Source: Solidesulfovibrio alcoholivorans DSM 5433
GTDB taxonomy: Bacteria > Desulfobacterota > Desulfovibrionia > Desulfovibrionales > Desulfovibrionaceae
Assembly (NCBI RefSeq): GCF_000702665.1
Contig: NZ_JNJA01000001.1
Coordinates: 310,001-374,000, forward strand
Direction: 5' to 3'
DNA length: 64,000 nt
Part shown: positions 33,155 to 41,909 of the stretch, piece after piece
Position numbering within the stretch: position 1 is the stretch's first letter
Layout of the letters: every line of letters begins with the position of its first letter
Position numbers and translations under genes: made by a program
The notes under the pieces: model-generated
The model's input: the letters and a program-made list of their open reading frames with translations, nothing else
Databases searched by the model: none
What the model was told of the DNA's origin: nothing

Positions 33155-33212
33155 ATACGGAACGCTCTCCGGACGCGCCTTTGCCCCATTCGTCGTGCCG
33201 GACGAGCGTCGC

Positions 33213-33245
33213 GTTCTCGAAATACGTACATACGATTTCGAGAAC
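33213..33245. promoter_or_regulatory. 11-bp perfect inverted repeat between rsmB and MCP
   Basis: GTTCTCGAAAT and ATTTCGAGAAC flank an 11-base spacer (ACGTACATACG). It is downstream of both convergent genes (rsmB and the chemoreceptor), so a terminator is one reading. The long spacer and lack of a U-run also fit a protein-binding site. Confidence 0.45.
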
Positions 33246-33253
33246 AATGGTTT

Positions 33254-33296
33254 AAAATAATTATTTTTCTGTAAAAAATATTCCCATATTTTTACA
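33254..33296 (-). terminator. AT-rich palindromes at the chemoreceptor stop
   Basis: AAAATAATTATTTT (33254-33267) is a perfect 14-base palindrome. GTAAAAAATAT and ATATTTTTAC (33271-33296) pair with one bulge and include the stop codon of the chemoreceptor gene. On the minus strand the second stem ends in six U residues, so it can act as a weak intrinsic terminator. Confidence 0.5.
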
Positions 33297-35379
33297 AAAC
33301 GCCGCACGAGCGCGGCAGGACCGCCGGGCCGCCGTCGCCTGTCCGCGAGGCCTCGCGCCGCATGGAATCGATGAGTTCCTCCAGGGCGACGGTCTGGTCC
33401 GCCACCTCGGCCACGGCCGCCGCCGCCTCGGTCATGGACGCGCTCGTTTCCGCGGAAATAGCATTGATTTCCGTGATGGAACGGCTGATCTCCTCCGTGG
33501 CCGCAGACTGCTCCTCGGTCGCCGTGGCAATCGCCCGCACCTGGTCCGAAGCCGATTCCACGAGAGCGACAATCTCGCCAAGCGCCTGCCCGGATTCCTG
33601 GGCCTTGTCCGTGGCCTCGGCGATAAGTGAAACGGCCCGCTCCACGTTGCCCACATTGCGCGTAGTGCCCTGCTGGATGCCGTGGATGGCTTCCCCGACC
33701 TCACGCGTGGCCGTCATGGTCTTTTCCGCGAGCTTTCTCACCTCGTCTGCGACCACGGCGAAGCCGCGCCCGGCATCGCCGGCCCGGGCCGCCTCGATGG
33801 CGGCATTCAAGGCCAGCAGGTTGGTCTGGTCCGCGATGTCGTCGATCACGCCGATGATCGCGCCGATGCCCTGCGCCTGCCCGCCGAGGCTCCCCATGTC
33901 GGCCTTGAGCGCGAGCGCCTGCTCGCGCACCGCGCCGATGCAGGCGACGGCCTCGGCCACGATGTCCGCGCCACGCTCGGCCTTGTCCCGGGCCGTGTCG
34001 GCCGTGGACGCCGCCTGGGAGGCGTTTTGCGCCACCTCGACGACCGTGGCGTTCATCTCCTCCATGGCCGTCGCAGTTTCGGAGACGCGCCCGGACTGGA
34101 CGTTCGAGCCCTGGCGGGACTGCTCGATGCGCGAGCGCAGGGCGTCCGAGGCGGAGGTGACCACCGAGACCACCTCGCCCAGGCGTCCGGCGGCATGGAG
34201 CACGCCTTCGCGCCGGGCCGATTCGCCCTTGCGCCGGGCCTCTTCGGCCGCCTGCTGCGCCTGGCGGGCGTTTTCCGATTCCTGGTGCGCGGTTTCCATG
34301 GCGGCCTGGGCTTCGGCGATCTTGTCGCGAAGCGTATTCACCATGCGCCGCAAATCCTCGGCCAGATCGCCCACTTCGTCGCGCTGGGAAACGCCAAGCG
34401 TCGTGTCCAGCCGCCCCGAAGCCACCGCCTTGGAATACCCGGCCAGCGCCAGGATGGGCCGGGTGAAGGCGCGAGCGACGAAAAACCCGAGCCCGCCGAG
34501 CATGACCACCGCAACCAGGGCCGAAAGTCCCGCGCCGCGATTGACCGCGGACAGGGCTGCGGCCATTTCGTCCATGTGCTTGCCCACAAACCCTATGCCC
34601 ACGGGTTTGCCCGACGCGTCGGCCAGCGCCCAGTAGGCCGTGATGTAGGGCCTGCCGAAAAGCATCAGGCGCTTGTAGACCGTCTCGCCCCGGCCGAGCA
34701 CCTTGTCCCGTATTTCGGGGTCGTCGATGGATGTGCCCACGGCCCGCCGGCCGTTTTCCATGATGGTGGTGGAAACGCGCCGGTTCCCGGAAAAGAGCGT
34801 GGCTTCCGCGCCGAGCATGGCCTTGATGCCGTCGACCAACGCGTTGTCCGTGGCCAGATCGGCCACGAGGCTCACCGTGCCGACGACCGCACCGTCCCTG
34901 CGCACCGCGGCGCTGGCCAGATAGGGCAGATGGTCGCCGGTCGCGGCGACGAAGCCCGCCGCATTCCCCCCGAAGGCGGCCCCGGCCGCATCCTTGGCCA
35001 GGACTTCGCCCAACCCGTCCGTCTTGCCCGCCCTGGCAACGACCACGCCCTTGGCGTCGGCAAAGACCACGCCTCCGATCTGGCCTCCGACGGCCACGAG
35101 GTCCTCGCCGAGCCGGGAGAGCAGGGCGGCGTCGCCGGAAGCGAGGCCCGCAACGACGTTGGGCCGCACGGCCTGCGCCTTGGCCGCTCCCGCCAGCGCG
35201 GCGTCCACGGCGCGTATCCGGTCCGCGCCGACCTTGGCGAAGGCGATGATGTTTGCGTCGTATTCCTTGGAAAAGCCGTCCTCAAAGGCCATGCGGCCGG
35301 CAATGAGCACGGCCAGGGCGGAGGCGATGACGGAGGAAACCACGAGAAAAACGATCTTGAACGTGATGCCGATGCGCAT
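33292..35379 (-). CDS. Methyl-accepting chemotaxis protein, Cache_3-type sensor
   Basis: The 695-residue receptor has a membrane helix at residues 7-29, a periplasmic domain (30-290), a second helix near 295-317, a HAMP domain (to about 370), a coiled-coil linker and a signalling domain with the hairpin-tip motif [20 protein letters not shown]. The periplasmic part ends [15 protein letters not shown] and [20 protein letters not shown], like the Cache_3-Cache_2 fusion family, which senses small ligands. No CheR-binding pentapeptide is at the C terminus. GGAGG lies five bases before ATG 35379. The ligand is unknown. Confidence 0.92.
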   Translation of the reverse strand: MRIGITFKIVFLVVSSVIASALAVLIAGRMAFEDGFSKEYDANIIAFAKVGADRIRAVDAALAGAAKAQAVRPNVVAGLASGDAALLSRLGEDLVAVGGQIGGVVFADAKGVVVARAGKTDGLGEVLAKDAAGAAFGGNAAGFVAATGDHLPYLASAAVRRDGAVVGTVSLVADLATDNALVDGIKAMLGAEATLFSGNRRVSTTIMENGRRAVGTSIDDPEIRDKVLGRGETVYKRLMLFGRPYITAYWALADASGKPVGIGFVGKHMDEMAAALSAVNRGAGLSALVAVVMLGGLGFFVARAFTRPILALAGYSKAVASGRLDTTLGVSQRDEVGDLAEDLRRMVNTLRDKIAEAQAAMETAHQESENARQAQQAAEEARRKGESARREGVLHAAGRLGEVVSVVTSASDALRSRIEQSRQGSNVQSGRVSETATAMEEMNATVVEVAQNASQAASTADTARDKAERGADIVAEAVACIGAVREQALALKADMGSLGGQAQGIGAIIGVIDDIADQTNLLALNAAIEAARAGDAGRGFAVVADEVRKLAEKTMTATREVGEAIHGIQQGTTRNVGNVERAVSLIAEATDKAQESGQALGEIVALVESASDQVRAIATATEEQSAATEEISRSITEINAISAETSASMTEAAAAVAEVADQTVALEELIDSMRREASRTGDGGPAVLPRSCGVL

Positions 35380-35585
35380 GGGACTCCTCCGGCGAAAAAG
35401 GAACGTACGCGCAGCGCTGCCGTTTGCTGCTTCCCACAGGGGTAATGCCTGACCATGCAACGGACGGGAGAAAGACCGCAATTGAATGTACACTCGTGAC
35501 GTGCGGCGTCAACAGCAGGGGCGCAATACGGCCGTTCGCCGGGAAAAGCGGAATGCCCGCCGCAGGACGGCGGCAGGATGCGGCT

Positions 35586-35909
35586 TCAGGACGCCAGCTT
35601 GAGGACGGCGACACCTCCGATGATCAAGCCGACACCGGCCAGTCGGGCCAGACTCACCGGGTCGCCGTAGACCAGCGCGCCCACGGCGAACGCCCCGGCC
35701 GCGCCGATGCCCGTCCAGACCGCATAGGCCGTGCCCATGGGGATCACACGCTGGGCCAGGAACAGGAATAAGCCGCTTGCGCCCATGCAGACCACGGCGA
35801 CAACGATGCCGAGGACCATACGGCCCGGGGTCTGGGCCAGCTTGAGCCCGATGGGCCAGCCGATTTCACACATGCCGGCGACAAGAAGCGAGATCCAGGC
35901 GAGTTGCAT
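35586..35909 (-). CDS. sugE: SMR family transporter, SugE/Gdx guanidinium-exporter type
   Basis: The 107-residue protein has four membrane helices and the exact SMR length. It starts MQLAWISLLVAGMCEIGWPI, with the SugE-type W-x-G pattern around the conserved Glu14, and carries PMGTAYAVWTGIGAAGAF, which in characterised relatives marks the Gdx subtype that exports guanidinium rather than EmrE-type lipophilic drugs. The start at 35909 is set by GGAG seven bases upstream; an ATG six bases earlier is too close to it. No guanidine riboswitch fits in the 40-base gap upstream. The gene follows a glycosyltransferase-like gene. Confidence 0.85.
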   Translation of the reverse strand: MQLAWISLLVAGMCEIGWPIGLKLAQTPGRMVLGIVVAVVCMGASGLFLFLAQRVIPMGTAYAVWTGIGAAGAFAVGALVYGDPVSLARLAGVGLIIGGVAVLKLAS

Positions 35910-35949
35910 GCGCATGCTCCATCGTGTTCCAGTGTTGCGGGCAGGGGGG

Positions 35950-36777
35950 TCAGGGAAGGGCGGGGGAAAAGGCGTCCATGTCCCCGGCCGTTCCGGCGAA
36001 ATGCAGGAAATACGCGGCGGCGTAGGCGGCGTCCAGACAGCGGGCCTTGAGCGCCGCGAAAAGGCCGGGACTATCGCCCCAGGCCGCCTGGAAAGCCGGA
36101 TCGGCCAGGAAGGGGTAGTGCGCGAAAAGGGCCGTGGCCCACAGCGCGTTGAAGCGTGGGTCGAGCCAGGTGACGGGCGAGCCGGTGAGCAGGTGCCAGC
36201 TGAGGGGCCGCATCTCGAAAAGCATCTCCCGGCTGTCCGGCCGGCGCTGCTCCTGATAGGCGCGTTCGAGGATGGGCCCATGCAGTTCGGGCGTGAGCAC
36301 GAGCAGGCCCGTCTGTACGATGCGGTCCGGGAACGCGTCGAAGCTGTAGCGGCCGTAAAAGGCCTGCGGCGTGTCGTCGGCGCAGCCCGTGACGCCCAGG
36401 CGTGCGTGGTAGGCGCGGATGTTGGCCAGGGCCAGGGCGTAGGTTTCGGGCGTGGGGCTTTGCAGCTGGTCCACCGCGCCGAAGGTCTCAGCCGACACCC
36501 CGTCGAAGACGTTCGGGGCGTCCGGGCGCGGCAGCATGTCCGCGTCGATCCAGGCGACCTGGGCGCAGGCGCGCAGTTTCGGATGGCGCAGCACCAGGCA
36601 TTTCTGCCAGGCCGGCGAGCGGGCGCTCCCAAGAGGCGACGTGTCGAGGAGCCGGTCGAGGACGACCAGCGACAGGCCGTGCGCCTTGGCGTAGGCGCGC
36701 AAATACGGCGCGACGCGGGAAACGAAGCGCGTTTTGTAGGCGTCGCCGCAAACGAGGGTGACCAGGGCGCGTTTCAT
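35950..36777 (-). CDS. Putative glycosyltransferase-like protein with a DxD motif
   Basis: The 275-residue product looks like a GT-A type nucleotide-sugar enzyme. After the first strand (ALVTLVCGDAYKTRFVSRVA) comes LSLVVLDRLLDTS, then VAWIDADMLPRPDAPNVFDG with a DxD-like metal site, and a late MRPLSWHLLTGSP segment. There is no signal peptide. It resembles hypothetical proteins related to galactosyl or mannosyl transferases acting on surface polysaccharides. The donor and acceptor are unknown. It precedes the SMR gene by 40 bases on the same strand, and the pair may be co-transcribed. Confidence 0.7.
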   Translation of the reverse strand: MKRALVTLVCGDAYKTRFVSRVAPYLRAYAKAHGLSLVVLDRLLDTSPLGSARSPAWQKCLVLRHPKLRACAQVAWIDADMLPRPDAPNVFDGVSAETFGAVDQLQSPTPETYALALANIRAYHARLGVTGCADDTPQAFYGRYSFDAFPDRIVQTGLLVLTPELHGPILERAYQEQRRPDSREMLFEMRPLSWHLLTGSPVTWLDPRFNALWATALFAHYPFLADPAFQAAWGDSPGLFAALKARCLDAAYAAAYFLHFAGTAGDMDAFSPALP

Positions 36778-36840
36778 GCGCCGCCTATACCCGCAACGGC
36801 CGGCGACGGCCAGCGGTACGGAAAGGCGGCCTTGCCGCGC

Positions 36841-38268
36841 CTACAGCACGCTGACGCGGTTGCGGCCGGTCTGCTTGCTTTTGTACAGGGCGTCGTCCGC
36901 CCGGGAGAGCAGGGCATCGCCTGTATCTTCGGACTCAAAGGCGGACACGCCGGCGCTGACGGTGTGCGCCCGGCCGGTGCCGAAATCGTGGGCCGCAACG
37001 GCCGCAAGGACGCGCCCGGCCAGATGCGCGGCCTGATCGCGCCCGGTTTCCGGGCACAGTACCAGGAACTCCTCGCCGCCCCAGCGGCCGGCCATGTCGG
37101 TGTGGCGAATACTGTCTCGTACGAGTCTGGCGAAGCCGATCAGGAACCTGTCCCCGGCGAGGTGCCCCAGGGCGTCGTTTACGGCTTTGAAATGGTCGAT
37201 GTCGAGCATGATGACGGAAAAGGGCCGGCCATAGCGCCTGGCCCGCTCCAGTTCGGCCTCGAAGGCGGTCATGAGCCGGCGGCGGTTGGGCAGGTCGGTG
37301 AGCAGGTCGGTCTGGGACAGGCGCGTGAGTTCCGCGTTGTATTTCTTGAGCTTGTAATTCCATATGAATCCCAGGCCGAGCACGACGGCGAAGACGATGC
37401 TGACCTTGAGCGCCAGCGCCTTGTCCGTGCCGGTCTGCACGTTGATGGCGACACGGCGGTTGACGATCTGGCCGCGTTCCTGGGGCGTGATGGTCTGGAT
37501 GCCGGCATTGAGGACATCGCGCAGCACGGGCTCGCTTTTCACCACACCCACGCGCAGGTTGTTGGCGAAATTGGGCAGCCGGCCCGCGATCTTGAGATTG
37601 AAAAGCCCCTCCTTCCTGATGGCGTAGGCGGCGACGATCAGCGAGCGCATGGTCATGTCGGCCTTGCGATCCTCGACCATGTCCAGGGCTTCTCCCTCCG
37701 AGCCCGTGGTCAGGATCGTGAGGTTCGGATACTCGGAGCGGACGCGCTCTTCCATGGAAGTGCCGCGCGGAAAGACGATGCTCTCGCCCGTAAGGCTTGC
37801 CGGGTCATCGATGAACCCGTGCTCGACGCGCGTGATGAATACATTGGAATCGTTGAAAATCGGATCTGTGAACAGCAGCCATTCCTTGCGCAGCGGGGTT
37901 TCGTTGAGAAAGCTCAGGACCTGGCAGCGCCCCTCCTTGGAGGCGGCGAGGCTCTCGTCCCAGTCCTTGGTGGGGACCAGCGCGAAAGCCAGGCCCGTGC
38001 GTTCGGCCACCAACTGCAGCAGATCCGCGGCGATGCCTTCGTGCTCGCCCCGGGAATTCAGGCTTTCAAAGGGTACCCAGTCCGGGTCCACGCAGAGCGT
38101 GGCCGTTTTGTGCGCCGCGACATAGGCGCGTTGCTCCGGCGTCAACTCCGCCATGGCCCAGGCCGCGGCCGACGCGAGAAGCAAGACAGCGACAAGGAGG
38201 CAGCCCATAAGAAGCGCGATGCAACCTTGCTGCACTCCTTGGAAACGTTGTGTTCCGGTAATTGCCAT
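36841..38268 (-). CDS. Diguanylate cyclase with periplasmic solute-binding (SBP_bac_3) sensor
   Basis: The 475-residue protein has a signal-anchor helix (about 14-38), a periplasmic type 3 solute-binding domain (about 40-280, with ATLCVDPDWVPFESLN and DLLQLVAERTGLAFALVPT), a membrane helix near 298-315 and a cytoplasmic GGDEF domain. The active site is RWGGEEFLVL, with the inhibitory RxxD site RHTD five residues earlier. It should make c-di-GMP in response to an amino-acid-like ligand. The start at 38268 gives a normal signal anchor; an upstream in-frame ATG adds an arginine-rich tail and is unlikely. Confidence 0.9.
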   Translation of the reverse strand: MAITGTQRFQGVQQGCIALLMGCLLVAVLLLASAAAWAMAELTPEQRAYVAAHKTATLCVDPDWVPFESLNSRGEHEGIAADLLQLVAERTGLAFALVPTKDWDESLAASKEGRCQVLSFLNETPLRKEWLLFTDPIFNDSNVFITRVEHGFIDDPASLTGESIVFPRGTSMEERVRSEYPNLTILTTGSEGEALDMVEDRKADMTMRSLIVAAYAIRKEGLFNLKIAGRLPNFANNLRVGVVKSEPVLRDVLNAGIQTITPQERGQIVNRRVAINVQTGTDKALALKVSIVFAVVLGLGFIWNYKLKKYNAELTRLSQTDLLTDLPNRRRLMTAFEAELERARRYGRPFSVIMLDIDHFKAVNDALGHLAGDRFLIGFARLVRDSIRHTDMAGRWGGEEFLVLCPETGRDQAAHLAGRVLAAVAAHDFGTGRAHTVSAGVSAFESEDTGDALLSRADDALYKSKQTGRNRVSVL

Positions 38269-38469
38269 GCGTACTTTCCCTCGGGCGAACGCGCGGCGCC
38301 GCCGCGTCTCGAGAAGAATACACGCCCTGCGCACATACGGGCAATCCTGTTTCAGGGAAAAGAAGCAAAATAATGCAACGCATGGACTTCAGTCCTGTTT
38401 TGTGCCAGTCTTGTTTTCCCGCCGTTGTGTTTCCACGGCGTCAGAGCAACCTTGCCAGGAGGGAACGGT

Positions 38470-40509
38470 ATGCATCTGTCGCTGCGCACCAAGTTTTTTA
38501 CCCCCATTCTCGCCCTTGTCGTCATCGGCATGGCCCTGCTGGTCTTCTTGAACAACCATGCCACGAAAAGCGCCCTGGAACAGGTCGAGGGCCAGTCCAT
38601 GACCCTGCTGTGCCAGTCCATGGCCAACGACGTCACCGGAACCGTGAAAGCCAATCTCGGGGTCCTCGCCAGCTTCGCCAAATACGGCACCGCCCTGGCC
38701 GCGGCCAAGGGCGAAGACCCCGCCGCGGGCAACGCCCTGCTCGCCACGCTCGCCGCCGGGCTCAGCGGCGCGGATTACGCCAACATCTTCGACCTCCAGG
38801 GCGTGTCCAAGGCGTCGAGCAACGCCGCAAGCGTCGGCAAGATCAAGGTGGCCGACCGGGACTATTTCGCCCTGGTCACCAAGGACGGCAAGACCAACGT
38901 CGTGTCCAAGGCCATCGTCAGCCGCACCACGGGCAAGTCGGCAGTGGTGCTCGCCCAGCCCATCCGCGACGCCTCCGGGCAGCTCATCGGCGTGCTCAAT
39001 ACCGGCATGGACCTTGAATCCCTGACCAACGACCTGTCCCGCACCAAGATCGGCCAGACCGGCTACGCCTTCATCCTGGACGCCCAGGGCATGGTGCTGG
39101 CCCACCCGGACAAGTCGCTGCTCATGAAGACGGATCTGGCCGGCACGGACCTCGGCCGGCGCATCCTGGCCGTGACCGGCTCTGCCCCGATCGCCTACAC
39201 GGACGCCTCGGGGAACCACCTGGCGGCGGTCGTCCGCGATCCCATGACCGGCTGGTTTTTCGTAGTCGAAGCGCCCCTGGCCGAGTTCCAGGCCTTTGCC
39301 AACGCCGCGGCCTGGCACGGCGTCTGGATCGCCGGCAGCATCACCGTGGCGCTCGTGGCCGCCATCATCGTCCTGTTGCGCGTGTTCGTGCTCAACGGGC
39401 TGCGGCGCTGCGTGGCGTTTTCCGCCGCCGTGGCCGAGGGGGACTTCGCGCGCACCCTCGACATCCGTTCCGGGGACGAACTGCAAGTCCTCGGCGACGC
39501 CCTGACCGCCATGCGCGAGAGCATCACGCGCAACCTGGCCGAAGCCAAGGCTAAGGGCGACGAGGCCGCGGCCCAGGCGGCCCTGGCCCACGAGGCCCTG
39601 GCCGAAGCCAAGCGGGCGCAGGAACAGGCCGAAGAGGCCAAAACCCAGGGTCTGCTGCTCGCGGCCGACAAGCTCCAGGGCGTGATGCAGGCCCTGGCGG
39701 AAGGTTCCTCGCAACTCGGCGATGAAGTCGCGTCCGTGGTCGCCTCGGTGGGCGAGCAGGAACGGCGCACCGCGGAAACGGCCACGGCCATGGAAGAGAT
39801 GAACGCCACCGTGCTCGAAGTGGCGCGCAATGCGGCCGAGGCCGCGGGCAAGGCCGCCGCCGCCCGGGATCAGGCCAACGAGGGGCGGAAGGTGGTCGGG
39901 AAGTCCCTGGCCGCCATCAGCCAGGTGGATGCCGTGTCCCGCGAGGTCAAGGCGGGCATGGACGCCCTGGGCGAAAAGGCGCAGTCCATCGGGGCCATCA
40001 TGAACGTCATTTCCGACATCGCGGACCAGACCAACCTGCTGGCCTTGAATGCCGCCATCGAGGCGGCCCGGGCCGGGGAGGCGGGGCGCGGCTTCGCCGT
40101 GGTCGCCGACGAGGTCCGAAAGCTCGCGGAAAAGACCATGACCGCCACCAAGGAGGTCGGGGATTCCATCGGCGCGATCCAGAAGGGGGCCAAGGACAGC
40201 ATCGCCAAGGTGGGCGAGGCGGCCGAGGCCGTTGCCCGGGCCACGGAGTTGGCCGGGGCGTCCGAGGAAGCCCTGCGCGCCATCGTGACCCTGGTTGACG
40301 AGACGTCGTCCCAGGTGCAGGGCATCGCCGCCGCCGCCGAGCAGCAGTCCGCGACCAGCGAAGAGATCAACAAGGCCGAGGAGGCCGTCAGCCGGCTTTC
40401 CGGCGACATCGCCCAGGGCATGCGGGAATCGTCGGGCGTGGTTTCCAACATGGCGCGCCAGGTGGACGCCCTGGAAGAGATGGTGGCCGCGTTCCGGGAC
40501 AATTGCTAG
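38470..40509 (+). CDS. Methyl-accepting chemotaxis protein, dCache-type sensor
   Basis: The 679-residue receptor has a membrane helix at about 11-30, a dCache_1-like periplasmic domain (up to about 280, with [20 protein letters not shown] and [20 protein letters not shown]), a second helix at 283-305, HAMP, a coiled-coil and a signalling domain with [20 protein letters not shown]. dCache domains usually bind amino acids or other small organic ligands. The start at 38470 follows AGGAGG by seven bases. It ends in AAFRDNC without a CheR pentapeptide. It is divergent from the diguanylate cyclase at 38268. Confidence 0.92.
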   Translation: MHLSLRTKFFTPILALVVIGMALLVFLNNHATKSALEQVEGQSMTLLCQSMANDVTGTVKANLGVLASFAKYGTALAAAKGEDPAAGNALLATLAAGLSGADYANIFDLQGVSKASSNAASVGKIKVADRDYFALVTKDGKTNVVSKAIVSRTTGKSAVVLAQPIRDASGQLIGVLNTGMDLESLTNDLSRTKIGQTGYAFILDAQGMVLAHPDKSLLMKTDLAGTDLGRRILAVTGSAPIAYTDASGNHLAAVVRDPMTGWFFVVEAPLAEFQAFANAAAWHGVWIAGSITVALVAAIIVLLRVFVLNGLRRCVAFSAAVAEGDFARTLDIRSGDELQVLGDALTAMRESITRNLAEAKAKGDEAAAQAALAHEALAEAKRAQEQAEEAKTQGLLLAADKLQGVMQALAEGSSQLGDEVASVVASVGEQERRTAETATAMEEMNATVLEVARNAAEAAGKAAAARDQANEGRKVVGKSLAAISQVDAVSREVKAGMDALGEKAQSIGAIMNVISDIADQTNLLALNAAIEAARAGEAGRGFAVVADEVRKLAEKTMTATKEVGDSIGAIQKGAKDSIAKVGEAAEAVARATELAGASEEALRAIVTLVDETSSQVQGIAAAAEQQSATSEEINKAEEAVSRLSGDIAQGMRESSGVVSNMARQVDALEEMVAAFRDNC

Positions 40510-40534
40510 GTCGAACCGGAGAGACGGCTGCCGT

Positions 40535-40572
40535 CGCCCCGGTCCGGGAACGATTTGTCCCGGGCCGGGGCG
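40535..40572 (+). terminator. Long GC-rich hairpin after the chemoreceptor gene
   Basis: CGCCCCGGTCCGGGA and TCCCGGGCCGGGGCG are 15-base arms with one G-U pair, around an eight-base loop, 25 bases past the stop. A T-rich tail (CATTTTTCC) follows after a few bases, so it probably terminates the chemoreceptor message at the edge of the prophage region. Confidence 0.65.
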
Positions 40573-40623
40573 CGTGACATTTTTCCGGCGCGCCCTGCCG
40601 CGTCCGGAATGTCTGCCCCATCG

Positions 40624-40645
40624 ATATTCCTTATTTTTGGAATAT
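40624..40645. promoter_or_regulatory. Putative repressor operator, distal copy
   Basis: ATATTCC and GGAATAT are perfect seven-base arms around an eight-base AT spacer. The half-site ATTCC/GGAAT is the same as in the two operators at 41539-41588. It lies 33 bases beyond the end of the repressor gene, with a further ATTCC half-site at 40659-40663, so the repressor may also act at the left edge. Confidence 0.5.
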
Positions 40646-40677
40646 TGCCACAACAATTATTCCTAAAATGATTTCCT

Positions 40678-41514
40678 TCAATCCAGCTCGCGCGCCGTCC
40701 AGATGCAACGGCCGATGATCTCGAAATCGTCGGCATCGGAGACGAGGAGCATGTTGCCGTCGTTGTCCGAGGCGATGCCCAGGCTGCCCTCGCGCTCCAC
40801 GAGCCGCTTGATGTACATCTGGCCGTTGTAGCGCAGGTAGTAGACCTTGTTTTTCACGAACTGCCGCCGGCCCTCGTCGATGAGCACCACGCTGCCGTCG
40901 GGGATGGTCGGTTCCATGCTGTCGCCGAAGGCGCGGATGACGGTCATGTTCTCCGGGTTGCCCTTGGAGCGGATCCATTCCGTGCGAAAACTCAGGTAGG
41001 TCAGGGCGCGGTCGCCGGTTTCGGTGGAGCCGCCGCCCATGGAGCCCGTGGCCTCGCGCAGCGGCACCTCGGTGTATTGCAGTTGGTGCGCCTCCCGGGC
41101 CCGGATGTCGCGCAGCATGGAGCGCAGGGCGGTGAAGCCGCCGCCCGTCCCCCCTCCTTCGCCGCCGTAGAGCGGCTCCCGGACATGGTAGCGCCGCGGC
41201 GCGCCGCCTTCGGGGTCGTAGTCCTGGCTCTCCAGGCGCTCCCGCCCGAGCGCGACCATCTCCTCGTACGCCATCTTGAAAAACGCGGCGAACCTGCGGC
41301 GCAGCCCCGCCTTGGGCGCCTGCTTTCCCGCCAGGATCTTGCTGACGTAGCCCTGGCTCACGCCCACGAAAGCGGCCAGTTCCGCCTGGTTGGGGTTATC
41401 CATGGCCGCAAGCTCCGACAGGGCTTTCCAGAAGCACCTGTCCTCATCAGTGCGCAGCGCCGCGCCGAGCAGCGGGGAGGGCGGTGGAGAGGATTTCGCC
41501 ATAAAGCCAGTCAT
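40678..41514 (-). CDS. Phage-type repressor, HTH plus S24 peptidase-like domain
   Basis: The 278-residue protein has an N-terminal helix-turn-helix (QAELAAFVGVSQGYVSKILA) and a C-terminal LexA/CI-like S24 domain. Its Ser-Lys pair is in FGDSMEPTIPDGSVVLID and in VKNKVYYLRYNGQMYIKR, so it should self-cleave when RecA is activated and release repression. The linker is glycine-rich (GGEGGGTGGG). It is divergent from a Mor-like gene, with paired ATTCC-GGAAT operators in between, the layout of a lysogeny switch. Start 41514 is favoured, but 41502 and 41568 are in frame and no good ribosome-binding site decides. Confidence 0.88.
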   Translation of the reverse strand: MTGFMAKSSPPPSPLLGAALRTDEDRCFWKALSELAAMDNPNQAELAAFVGVSQGYVSKILAGKQAPKAGLRRRFAAFFKMAYEEMVALGRERLESQDYDPEGGAPRRYHVREPLYGGEGGGTGGGFTALRSMLRDIRAREAHQLQYTEVPLREATGSMGGGSTETGDRALTYLSFRTEWIRSKGNPENMTVIRAFGDSMEPTIPDGSVVLIDEGRRQFVKNKVYYLRYNGQMYIKRLVEREGSLGIASDNDGNMLLVSDADDFEIIGRCIWTARELD

Positions 41515-41538
41515 GCCCGAGAGTGGGGGGGAATGTCC

Positions 41539-41554
41539 ATTCCTTTTTTGGAAT
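41539..41554. promoter_or_regulatory. Putative repressor operator (repressor-proximal)
   Basis: ATTCC and GGAAT flank TTTTTT, 24 bases upstream of the repressor start. The half-sites match those of the neighbouring operator. It is placed to control the repressor's own leftward promoter. Confidence 0.6.
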
Positions 41555-41561
41555 ATTATTC

Positions 41562-41590
41562 TTGACAAATATTCCTAATTGGAATATTCG
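41562..41590 (+). promoter_or_regulatory. Rightward sigma-70-type promoter of the Mor-like gene
   Basis: TTGACA (41562-41567) and TATTCG (41585-41590) are 17 bases apart, a consensus -35 with a moderate -10. The palindromic operator lies exactly in the spacer, so bound repressor would exclude RNA polymerase. The first downstream gene starts 51 bases after the -10. Confidence 0.7.
41568..41588. promoter_or_regulatory. Putative repressor operator within the rightward promoter
   Basis: AATATTCC and GGAATATT are perfect eight-base arms around TAATT. It fills the space between the -35 and -10 elements of the promoter for the Mor-like gene and is the longest match among the three operator copies. 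Confidence 0.7.
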
Positions 41591-41640
41591 TGGATCGCAT
41601 CGGCACCGCAACAGCAAGCACAACCCCTGGAGACCTGTCG

Positions 41641-41895
41641 ATGCGTGAAGCAGAACTGGAGGCGAGACTGGCGGAAAGCCTGGGGCCGACGGCGGCGCGG
41701 GCCGCCGTCGACGCGCTCATTGCCGCCTGGGGCGGATGCCGTCTCGATATTCCCAACGGCTCCGCCGCGCGGTTGCGCCAGCGCGACCGCGAAATCCGCC
41801 GCATGTACCGCAACGGGGCCGACCTCTTTGCCCTGCGCGACCAGTTCGGCCTGTCCGACAGGCACCTGCGCCGCATCGTCTCGCGCGTGCACTGA
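41641..41895 (+). CDS. Mor-like transcription activator family protein
   Basis: The 84-residue protein ends with the Mor/C-type helix-turn-helix: RDREIRRMYRNGADLFALRD then FGLSDRHLRRIVSRV. The Mor family of phage Mu-like elements activates middle or late phage promoters. It is the first gene of the rightward transcription unit, directly under the operator-covered promoter, and diverges from the repressor. It is shorter than Mu Mor (129 residues) and keeps mainly the dimerisation helix and DNA-binding part. The next genes on the right are on the other strand, so it may act at a distance. Confidence 0.75.
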   Translation: MREAELEARLAESLGPTAARAAVDALIAAWGGCRLDIPNGSAARLRQRDREIRRMYRNGADLFALRDQFGLSDRHLRRIVSRVH

Positions 41896-41909
41896 GGAAA
41901 CGCGCGTGC

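Noticed and set aside
35910-35949. A guanidine riboswitch in front of the SugE-type gene
   Set aside because: Only 40 bases separate it from the upstream gene and no paired ACGR loops are seen.
35731-38373. 880-codon plus-strand frame over the glycosyltransferase-like and diguanylate-cyclase genes
   Set aside because: It crosses two real minus-strand genes and an intergenic gap and shows no recognisable domain.
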